Positions 54,246 to 64,000 of a stretch of 64,000 bases of DNA are shown one piece after another. The DNA comes from Bigelowiella natans CCMP2755. Lineage: Eukaryota; Cercozoa; Chlorarachniophyceae. Within the stretch, counting starts at the first letter, position 1. Every line of letters begins with the position of its first letter. A program made the translations under genes and the position numbers. Under the pieces are notes generated by a model that was given only the letters and a program-made list of their open reading frames with translations, ran no database searches and had not been told where the DNA came from. The stretch covers positions 1 through 64,000 of the forward strand of contig ADNK01000421.1 of NCBI GenBank assembly GCA_000320545.1, given 5' to 3'.

Positions 54246-54971
54246 GGTTCCTGGTTGCAGCTATCAATTGCGTTTTGAAGGTATTTATATGTCATGACTT
54301 GGGATACTGCAACTGCTACTTCTTGATGGTGGGGGGGGTGTCACTTTGCTTTAGTGGATCTTCTTCTTCTGAAGCATTAAGCAACATCCAAAACGAAGAA
54401 ACGTCAATCAAATCAAGTTGCATGTTATATTGCATGATCCCTTCCTTTCTTCTTCTTCTTCTTCTTCTTCTTCTTCTTCTTCTCCTTCTTTGTCTTCTCC
54501 GACAAATTGTTGCTAACTAACTATTGGAATAGTAACCTGGCAGGGGTCTCAAGCCGTCCACGTCCACCCACAACACGACTTTTTTCCCCCTGGGCACGCA
54601 ATTACTCAATATACACCCAGCACACCTCCTATCATGATCAATTGCTTTTATTACCTATCCACATCGCACTTGACACCGTATTTCCTTGGTTTATTCTCGT
54701 GGATATGCTTTAACGTTCCACACTGCCAATGCATCATTTCCGTCAAATGAGTTCAATTCTACTAGTAGTAACAACTGATGCTGCTGCTACTTCGGATACC
54801 TGCCACTCTCCATTAAATAATGCTTTGACTCGCTCTCCAATAGCAAAAGGCTGGTTTGAAAATAGAATTACTAGAACTCTTGTTAAGGTGGCAAAGGGGG
54901 CATCCATAGAGACTCATATCTTCTTCCTTTTTAAGTATCTTAAAGATCATGTTGATCAATATCGTCGCCAT

Positions 54972-55005
<34 letters not shown>

Positions 55006-55112
55006 TAAGTTGTACCTCTGTTCTTCGAGCTTTCTCTTTTCTCGCAGTTGCTTGCAGTGCGGATTGTTTGATTTTCGCTTGTTCGTCCAGATCCCACGTG
55101 ATGCCTGCGTGT

Positions 55113-55143
<31 letters not shown>

Positions 55144-56159
55144 TTCTCACTGCTGCTGTCTTGATACACAAACCATCACCCCTTCCCCGCCATTTTCATT
55201 AATGGCTAGATTCGATAAGCCGTGTTCGCCGTCTTAAGAACCATATAACATGCATAGATCACTAGCTACGATTCCACCTGGAATTGGCACGATATTGAGG
55301 TTGTAAAGTCTCTTTCCTTCATCAAATGGGCTTGCTAATCTAGAATCGGCTCCGAGAACCTTCTTCTTCTTTCTCCTCCTTTGCGCAGTATTCTTCCTAC
55401 GAGTACCCATCAGTCGTATTATCGTCGCCGGCTGCTGCTGCTGCTTATGTTGATTACAGTGGTGATTCTGACGACTGGAAGTAGAGGGCTTGCTCGTTAT
55501 TCCGTCCTGTTTTTTAAACACATCTCTTTTCAGGGGTGGCGTTGAAGGCGTTTTGGAAGCAGTCTTGCCACCAGCAGCAGCGTCGATATTTGTTGCTTGT
55601 TTTGATGACAGTAATGACGATGCCGATGGTATCTTCCATTGCGAAGGTGTGGGTTGATCGTGTCCATTTGTTTCTTCTAACAGAACTTGCAGGCCTCCCC
55701 CATTCACCTTGCTCTGCAGCTGCCGCTTCTGATACTTCTTTTTCTCCTAAATGAATAGAATTGGAATTTTCAAACGATATAACGCATTTATAGTGCACGT
55801 TTCGAGTACAGTATTGATTGGGAAAGTTCCTTCGTATCGTGGGGAACTGTTTACTTCCATATCTGCTGGTACTATTACTGCTGCTACTTCTTCTTCTACT
55901 ACTGCTACTGCTTGAAAGATTTATCTTACACTCAAGATGCAATCACATGGCAATGATAAATACCGATGAGCTTTACATTATGATTCATTTTGAAAAATCC
56001 ACAACAGAGCAACAAACGTGCTACTACTACTACTACTTCTTCTTCTTCTTCTTCTACTTCTACTACACGAATCAATTTAGATTTCGAGAATCCTCCTCCT
56101 CCTCCTCCTCCTCCTCCTCCTCCTCCTCCTTCACACAGATGGTGTGAAAACACTATATG

Positions 56160-56226
<67 letters not shown>

Positions 56227-57340
56227 TACACGTTGACCTACCTTGTTGGTACTGTTGTTGCTGCCATTGACGCTTTCCATAGTAGTAGAAGAAGAAGAAG
56301 AGGAAGAAGGCGGGGGGGGGGGATGATGCTGGCTGCTTTTGATGTGTGGCTTGTTATTGTTACTGTAGTAGGTGACATTGTTCTTTGAGGGAGGGTGATC
56401 AGAGGAAGTAGCATTCCATAGATTTATAGTAGTGGTAGATGTAGTAGTAGTTGTTGTTGTTGTTGTTGTTGTTGTTGTATCATCTCTTTTGCTAGACGAA
56501 GAAGCGTGCTGCCGCTGCTGCTGCTGCTGCTGCAATGGGGCATTATCTGTGGATGTGCCGGCTGGTGATCTTCTGGTAGGTTCTACGAGTAAGCACGATG
56601 CAGCTCCCTTGTTCCTGAAATTGTTTTTGTTCTGCTTGTGTGTAATGTCTTTGTCTGCTTCATCGTCATTATAGCCGCTGCTGCAAGTTTGCTTATCATC
56701 TGCAGTATGAGCGATGATGCCCTTATTGTTCTGAATCGTAGTAGTTGTTTTCTCGTCTTTTCTCGGTATTCTTCGCGGTTTTCGTACATTGGTGCTGCTA
56801 GATCCTCCTCCTCCTCCTCCTCCTCCTGTGAGGCTCTTGAGCAATGCCTTCATCGTGTCCCCCTCCCCATTGCCATTATTATCATCACCATTCTCGTCCT
56901 TAGTTCGTTTTGTAACCGTAGATTTCTTATTGCTAGAGCCTTTTTTCCCTACAGCAGTCCCTTGGTCTCCTCCCCCTCCACTTTCCCTTCTTTTCTCTCC
57001 ACCACCACCACCACCATTATGATCATCACCATGATCCAAGCAATCGCTAAGTGGCATGTTGGTGGGAACGGCACCGTCGTCAGTCAGCTCTGCTGACGGT
57101 GCTGCTTTAGCCCTCTTGGTCATCATCATCATCTTCTTCTTCTTCTTTTTAGGAATGAAGAGGCTCTTGCTGCTTGAGCCTCCTACTGGTGACGGATAAG
57201 TGCTCGAATATGTAGTAGTAGTAGCAGTATTATCGCCACCACGGGGGGTAGTAGCAGCAGCAGCACTCGAGACCAGAGCCCTCCATTTCGAAACCAGCAA
57301 TGTGCACATGCTCTGTTAGTATTGTTATTGTCGTTATTAC

Positions 57341-57371
<31 letters not shown>

Positions 57372-59700
57372 TGTTATTAATATTCGTAATTGTCATCCAA
57401 TGCGGTGGCAGCAAGAAATGGAATGCAGTGCTATGCTAGAACGCATAGCTACCATACTAGGTGCTGCTGCTGCTGCTGCTGCTGCACAAACACCACCATC
57501 TGTGGAACAATTATCATCATCATCATCGTCGTCGTCGTCGTTATCGTCATCATTGTTATCTTTATCTCCTGAGCGTTTCTGTACCTTAACTTGTGGGTAT
57601 TCCTCCATAGCAGAAAGGACTTCGCTCACTGTTTTCAAAGCCCTGATTGATTGATTTATTGATAGACGATAGTAAAATGTTAGAAATCATCACCGCAAAA
57701 TGATGAGGGTGCACGTTTCATTATAATTGATTTAATGAATATGAAGATGTCCGTGTTTATTCTACCGTGTGCTTTCCAGAAGGCCGCTGGCAGGTTGTTT
57801 CGCATTTTGCAACACTCTTAACGTGCTGATCACCTGATTACAAATAATAGTGCGGTCGGTCTAGTTGTTGTTTTAATTCAGCTTGCACAGCCGTAACGTG
57901 TCACATATTATACAATTCACGATTATTTTCGAATTGTCCAACCCAGATGACCAAAACTACTTTCAACGAGACTTCTTAATTGTGTTACCACACACTCGGA
58001 GAACAAGGGCGGAGGGGGGGAGGGGGGGGGGGGGGGGGGCAAACAACCCTAATTCTAAAAGGCTCTCAGCAATACTGCAGCAATGAAAATAAAATCCCAC
58101 AATTGAATAATTCTGAGCAAATTCGAAGACATGAGTTTGGTGTGTGGAAAGCCGTAGTGAGAAAGAAGTGAATGGAGCTTGTGGCTGCTGATCAGAGACG
58201 ACAAACTACCCGGTTTTTATTTTTTCTTCGAGAATCATTTTTGAGTCTTATCAAGGCTCTTTCAAAAGGTCCTGATACGAGTAGTAATTGTAGTAGTAGT
58301 AGTAGTAGTAGTAGTAACAACAGTAGTTATTTTTGCTGCTGCTGCTGCTACTGCTGTTTGCCTTGGAATGGCAAGTTTCAGCTATATCAATCGCGACAAG
58401 AAAAACTTTATTATCATCGTCACACACCTGCTGGCTTGCTCGGAGCCATGAGCGACGATTCCTGTTTCTTTCTCCTCCTGGAGGAGGAGGAGCTGGGGGG
58501 GGATGATGCCGTATGGTGAGTCTTGCTAGCAGTAGAAGAAGAACTATAGCCGATTTTCCTCTGATTCCTATTGTTGTAAGTATTGTTGATGTTCTTATGT
58601 TTCCTTCCGCCACCTCCACGAGCATCGATGATATCCTCCTTATCGATGATGGTGATGCGGCTACTACTGCTGCTTTCATTCAATGAACCCTTGTCGTGAT
58701 CATGGGAATGCCTATCTCGCTTCCTTGTCGCCTTTTCCGTCGTATTTCTTTTTGAGCGAGGGCGCATCGAGTGATGATTCGTTTGCTTGTTGTCACATCG
58801 CCTCCCCCCCCCCCTGGGACTGGGATGATGATGCTGACGGTCAAAGGAGACAGCCCTCCCCCCCTTTCCATATCTTCTGTTGTCGTCATCATTCCGGGCA
58901 GAAGGAAGTGTACTCCTTTCCCCGTCGCACTGACCAATATCATCGTCGTGATAATTTTTGTCATTGACTCCGCGTCGTCTATGCTGCACAGAGCTGTTGT
59001 AGCGTTTGTTATCAGCAAACGCTACACCTTCCTTATCGCCTCTATCATCATCAGCAGTAGCAGCAGCAGCAGCAGCAGCAGCAGCATCACCTCTGTGAGA
59101 TTTCCTCCCACCGTTATCGGCATCATCCGCAACAACATCCCCTGTCAAATCTATCGCTTCTCTTTTCATCATCACCAGAGGAGGGGGTGATGATGATGAT
59201 GATGATGATGGTGAGGAGGCAGATAATCGTCGCTGCTCCTTCTGCATCATCGATCGTGTCTTTTTTTCCCTGCTGCCTTCTTCCCTGACATATCCCTCCT
59301 GATTGTTGCGATCGTCATCGTACGATCGATTTACTTCTCTTCCTTGGCCAGTATTTCTGGCTGCAATGGCTACTGCTGCCGTCATAATCCTCTTCCCTCT
59401 TCGTGTTGGAGGTGAAGATGTCGGTAATCTTGGCGGAGGGGGGGGTGGTCGCTGCCTTTTTCGGAGACGTTGCTGTCGCTCCTCCTTCTTCTTCGGCTTC
59501 TGCAGCTGATTTGATGATGATCTCACGCTCGTCTTTGCGCACAGATCTTCTTCTAACGCATAAGGACTTAATAGGTCGTTCAATTCCAGTCGAAACTGCA
59601 TATTTATTCATTATATCATCGTTATATGATAATCACTATCATCATCCTCTCGTCATCGTCGTCGTCATCATCAATATCATCATCAATATCATCATCATCG

Positions 59701-59733
<33 letters not shown>

Positions 59734-61378
59734 CTCTCCCATCCCAATAATGATCAACGGTAGTTGACCAAAGATCATCAATTCCTGCATACACTATTCT
59801 GTCTACGAAGACCGCCCCATGATATCCCTCCTCCTACCTTGAACGGGAACTTGCGACAGCTTTTGAGAATGTCGGTTGCAAACCTTCGATAAACGCCAAT
59901 GGATACGTTTGCCTGCAGACCGATAAAATAATGTAAGCTCATTTCTCTATTTCTCCTTACTGCCCTACACTACCACCACCACCACCAGCAGCAGCAGCAG
60001 CAGCAGCATCATTTGTTTTGTCATCTTTGATGTACATTCCATAACAACGATTATTCAGAGTTTCGCAGCCTCCTCTTTACGTCCTCACCCTTTTCCTCGC
60101 AATGGAATGAAATGAAAGCAGTAGCTGTTCTGCATCGCCTTCTCCCAGTCTTTCAGTTATCTAAGAAACCCCGCAAACCGTGTCGGAGAATAAAGATCAT
60201 CGATATTACGTGGCTTCATTTTAGCTCCGCTCAAAACACGAAAAAGAATATTTTCGGAGCATTACAGACATGCAAATGTGACAAGTAAAAGCACCTGGCA
60301 GAGCATTGACCCGTACTTTTTGCACAAAGCCTCTAACTCCTGGTCGATGGCAGCTGGAGCAGCAACAGAAGTTCCTACGAATAATCGTACATAGTCAATC
60401 GAGAATGCTGATCGCAGTTTACGATGTTTCACGGTGTTCTCCTTTTCCAGCTGTCTAAGCACTAGATTTCGTGACAACGATCACCTATACAATGCATTAA
60501 ACGTGGCGACGACTAGTGTTTTTTGTACTGCTTGAAAATGTTTCACCACCACCACCACCTCTTTCTCCTCTTCTTCGCGGCCACTTCTCAAGAGACGGGG
60601 GTTTTGGAGGGGGTGGGGGGACAAATTCGGATGAAGGAGAGGATCGATATCGGGTCTCTTGCGACGGAGAAGAGGGGGAGGAAATTGGCATCTTTCTCCT
60701 CGTTCTAGGTCGTGGAGGTGGTGGTGGTATAGTGAGCGCGACTCTTGATTCCCTCCCTCTAGAAGTGTTGTTGGCAGCTCTGATACTTTCTGTGGAATTC
60801 ACTGGCGAGCCAGTGCGAGGGGGGGGTGGAGGCGGCTTATTACTATGGCGACGGTAAGATAAATAGGGTTGCACTGAAGCGGCAGCAGCACTGGTGGTGG
60901 CTGGTACATCTTGAGGGCAGACTCGATGGTGGTGATTCGGGAGGGGCTGGCTTGAGGCAGCAGCAGCAGCAGAAGAAGCAGATTGGCGGTGAGGAGGAAT
61001 ATCTCGGCCACTTCGCTGTGAGCTGTTGGAATTACGTGCAAGGTGGATGGGGGCGGGACGAGAGGTTGGACCAGGAGAATGAAAGGGAGGGGGGTCATTG
61101 CGGCGACGAGAGGGGGGAAATGTCTGATGCGCTGGAGCTGGAAAGGAGTAGGAAGGAGGTGGCTCATCCTTCGGGAGGGGGGCATCATCGGGCATAAGGG
61201 GGTGGCGAGAGGAACGGTAAGGCTGAAGATTTGAACGACAATGATGACCGTGAGTATCATAACCAACTTGGTCATTGCCCTGCTGCTGGTGATGCTGCTG
61301 ACGGAAACCACGATCGTCATCAAACTTCCTCCAATCCCCCCTCTCTCTGGTGTTACTGAATCTACTTCTCTTTTGCAT
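54246..61378 (-). CDS. Nuclear protein with TFIIS-N (LW)-like and Tudor-like segments
   Basis: Exons: 61378-60503 (ATG; proline/arginine-rich, disordered), 60450-60295, 60160-60089, 59912-59838 (RRFATDILKSCRKFPFK), 59595-58428 (acidic/RS-like, disordered), about 57642 onward (ALKTVSEVLSAMEEYPQ), 57312-56242, a block near 55.8 kb (DMEVNSSPRYEGTFPIN), 55746-55278, 55104-55016, 54850-54800 (PFAIGERVKALFNGEWQ), and one ending 54246 with a strong gtgagt donor. LKTVSEVLSAMEEYP with LLVSKWRALV fits the TFIIS N-terminal/LW fold used by transcription-elongation factors. The 54.8 kb exon fits the first strands of a Tudor barrel. Family not recognised; a transcription-linked role is an inference. The stop codon, the link between 58428 and 57642, and the exon near 55.8 kb are unresolved; two genes are possible. 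Confidence 0.5.
56163..56222. repeat. (TA)n microsatellite
   Basis: Begins about 20 bases inside the intron after the 56242 donor; on the minus strand the frame reads through as a false Tyr-Ile tail. Confidence 0.95.
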
Positions 61379-61903
61379 GTTTCCCGCAGTGATTCTTGAC
61401 TCAGTGGCTGATTTTCTGAAGACCCCTGAAAGTGGTCAAGTAGTTGTATTTGGTTTCTTCCTCCTCCTCCCCCTCCGCCTCATGCCGATGCAAGCACATT
61501 TCACCCGAAAAAGGTACGTCTACCCGCGTATTATTGTCCCCATTTTGTGCATCAACGTTGAGGGGAAAATGAAGGGGGAAAATATATATACGATATATTC
61601 CAGCGTATGTCGCTGTAATAAAATCACTCATCATGTGTGTAATTCTTGCGAGGTCTGAAAACAGAAACACTCTCACTTGTTGTCCTGCGTCATGGGAAAG
61701 GGGCTATCGTCAGAAAGAAATAAAGCATGGGGTTTCAAGAAGCAGGATCGGACAATCTAGAGAGAATTATAGCTACGACAACAAAAACATGCGAAAATGG
61801 GCAGAAATCGAACAGCACAACAGCGACACCTCTTTACGGCAGCAGCAGCGCGGGGTTCCATTTGCTCTGGGAGGGGGTCATTTAGCCGCCATATTTCGTT
61901 GCG
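61379..61903. promoter_or_regulatory. Divergent promoter interval, LW/Tudor gene and TBL1
   Basis: About 525 bases between two start codons. No CTAG tract. No element assigned with confidence. Confidence 0.45.
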
Positions 61904-62914
61904 ATGTCCGGCTCTCTCACTTCTGAAGAAGTGAACTTTCTCGTCTATAGATATCTCCTAGAGTCCGGTTTCGTCCACAGCGCCTTTGCCTTTGGACATG
62001 AAAGTCTCATTGCGAAGTCTAACATTGATGGGTCCAACATCACACCTGGGGCGCTCATCTCATTCATCCAGAAGGGATTACAGTTTGTAGAGATTGAGGC
62101 CCATACCAATGATGACGGGACTGAATCCATATGTGCAGAACGCTTCTCAGCGTTGAGACCTCACTCATGCAAAGTGAAAAGCAGGAAGAAGATCTTTGAT
62201 CCATTCGGTGTGATGATGATAATGATTATGATGATCATGGTCATGAAGATGGTGATCATGATGACGATGAGAAGATGATGGTGATGTTTAAATTTCACTG
62301 TTCACAAAGTTTCGCTGACGTAAGAGATCAAATTTTAAGATATCTTCTTCCATCCATGCACATTGATTTGTTGTCAGAGGACAATGTTGATGACAGCGGA
62401 TTTGGAACCCTAGAAGCATCGTCCGAGGACGTCTCCTATCTGAAAGGCCACACCAAGATGGTTTGCTCATGTGCCTGGCATCCAAACCGTCCCCTTCTTG
62501 CGAGCGGGTAGGAGTAGTAATTAGAGGAGGCGAGTATCACCATTGATGGACACAGTACACAAGAATTTGACTCTGATGAAATTTATGTACAAAATTTTGA
62601 TAAGAGTTGCACAATCAATAGGTCAAGCGATTCGACCGTGAGGCTTTGGGATAGAGAGGCTGCGACAAAAGCTGCCGCAGCATCCTCAAATACTGCTCAC
62701 ATAGACAAGAAAATGAGGACTATGGACACCAACGTGGTGGTAGTGCAAATGCCCTCCAGCAAGAGCAATAATTCTCTCCAGAAAAGAGACCCAGATACTA
62801 CAGCTGATAAGAGTGTTGCCGACACCAATGAAAAGAAGCAAAAGGAGGAGAGGCCAACTGAGTCTATGGTTCTCACTATGGAATGGAATGTAGTACATAA
62901 TTCACTGATACGTT

Positions 62915-62965
<51 letters not shown>

Positions 62966-64000
62966 TCAGGCAAGTGGGGCACAATTGGCGACAGGATGCT
63001 ACAACGGGAATGTGTACACATGGAATGAGGAGGGTCAGCTTCTGAAGACTTTCAAGGAGCACAATGCCCCCATCTCTGTGCTCAGGTGGAATCCCAAAGG
63101 AAACACATTTCTCACTGCCAGCATTGACAGCAAGGCTATCCTTTGGGATGCCTCGAAGGGCACAAAAGAGCATGAATTCAAAGAGCACACTGGTAATAAT
63201 AGCAAGGCGCTCCTTCAATCTCCTCCATCATGTTAATGTCGTCGCTCTCACATCGACTTGTGTTGCTGCTGCGTTGTTTTATTCTCATCGTCCAAAGGCC
63301 CCATTACTGACCTCGATTGGCAGAACGACGACACATTCGCTACATGCTCTATTGATCGAAAGATCGCCATATGGGATTTAACCAAGGCATCATCATCATC
63401 ATCATCTGCATCATCATCATCATGTTGTATTGCAAAACTCGGTGGACACGCAGCTGATATAAACATGATTCGATGGTCTCCTGCATCGGTATCGACGTTG
63501 GCCTCTTGCTCTGACGATTCCTTGGTGAAGCTTTGGAATGTAGACTCGAAAGCCTGTGTGCAGGAGCTCACTCAGCATACCCGTGAAGTGTGTGCAATTC
63601 AATGGGATAATAACTCAGGGCACTTGGCCAGGTGCTTCTTCTTCTTCTTCTTTCTTCTTCTTCTACCACTACTACTACTACTACCACTACTACTACTACA
63701 ACACACCACCACCATATGATGTGTATGCGAGATTCACCAGACAACGCATCGAAAGACAATGATTACTGCTGAGCCGCACACACAAGAGCAAACACTAAAA
63801 TCATCCATCGTATATTCATTTTGTTTCATGTTGATGTTTTTTAATATCAATGCATCAGCGGCTCGTTGGACACTACTGTTAGAATATGGGAGGCTGAAAG
63901 TGGAAAGTGCTTGCAGACATTCACAAAGCACCTCCACCCTGTCTCATGCATTTCGTTCAGCCCAGATTATTCACTGCTAGCGTCAGCTTCTCACGACAGG
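61904..64000 (+). CDS. TBL1: TBL1/TBL1XR1-type LisH-WD40 corepressor (3' end beyond window)
   Basis: Six phase-consistent exons: 61904-62151, 62310-62507, 62622-62889, 62970-63192, 63298-63631, 63859 to the window end; about 470 residues are present. The LisH start [19 protein letters not shown] with [10 protein letters not shown], and [17 protein letters not shown] (F-box-like helix), closely match TBL1XR1. WD40 repeats follow: [124 protein letters not shown]. Exon 3 carries an acidic insert in the first blade, and exon 5 a poly-Ser run from (ATC)n. TBL1 binds histone tails and scaffolds HDAC3/NCoR-type complexes in other eukaryotes. The exon 1 donor (TCAGC|gttgag) was chosen by phase and is the weakest join. 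Confidence 0.93.
62919..62957. repeat. (AT)n microsatellite in TBL1 intron 3
   Basis: Fills almost the whole 80-base intron between 62889 and 62970. Confidence 0.95.

Overview
This is nuclear DNA from an intron-rich eukaryote. Coding blocks of roughly 30-450 bases with GT..AG borders alternate with introns that are often mostly microsatellite: (TA)n, (GT)n, (AC)n, (AG)n, (CT)n and triplets. The genes are universal eukaryotic housekeeping families (dyskerin, UTP25, TBL1, histones H1 and H3). There is also a tubulin-tyrosine-ligase-like gene and an AP-5 beta subunit, which favours a flagellate or algal protist over a yeast-like fungus. I cannot name the species. No rRNA, tRNA, CRISPR or recognisable transposon protein was seen.

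Layout. 1-510 is an inverted repeat around (TA)n. 525-3357 (+) is the 3' part of an NAD(P)-binding SDR-like gene. 4016-12968 (-) is a TTLL gene. 13382-16457 (+) is an unknown, probably nuclear, coiled-coil protein. 17967-21022 (-) is a 656-residue membrane-anchored retropepsin-like protein whose nine exons join without a frame conflict. 23814-34829 (-) is a very large AP-5 beta-like gene. 35576-43377 (-) is the rRNA-processing factor UTP25. 45344-45808 (-) is histone H1 and 46650-47060 (+) is histone H3, divergently transcribed. 48629-50481 (-) is dyskerin/CBF5 (498 aa). 51139-53499 (+) is a Tudor-like protein with two degenerate TDP2-type nuclease domains (764 aa). About 54246-61378 (-) is a nuclear protein with a TFIIS-N-like and a Tudor-like segment. 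61904 to the window end (+) is a TBL1-type LisH/WD40 corepressor.

Three patterns stand out. (1) Every interval that holds a gene 3' end contains a CTAG-rich, palindrome-rich tract with no convincing gene, and none of the four divergent promoter intervals does. One tract carries a degraded copy of a nearby UTP25 exon/intron junction, expanded by short inserts of which two carry CTAG. (2) Histones H1 and H3 share a 3' hairpin, GGTGTC-loop-GACACC followed by ACCA, a few tens of bases after the stop. It differs from the canonical metazoan histone stem-loop. (3) Several proteins are unusual versions of known families: a two-lobed retropepsin, a tandem TDP2-like protein that lacks catalytic residues in both copies, and an AP-5 beta swollen by serine runs.

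Functionally the window is a housekeeping neighbourhood: ribosome biogenesis (UTP25, dyskerin), chromatin (H1, H3, TBL1, Tudor proteins), trafficking (AP-5) and cytoskeleton (TTLL). Genes stand alone rather than in operons. Exon models were made by eye from splice sites and phase; gaps are stated in each entry.
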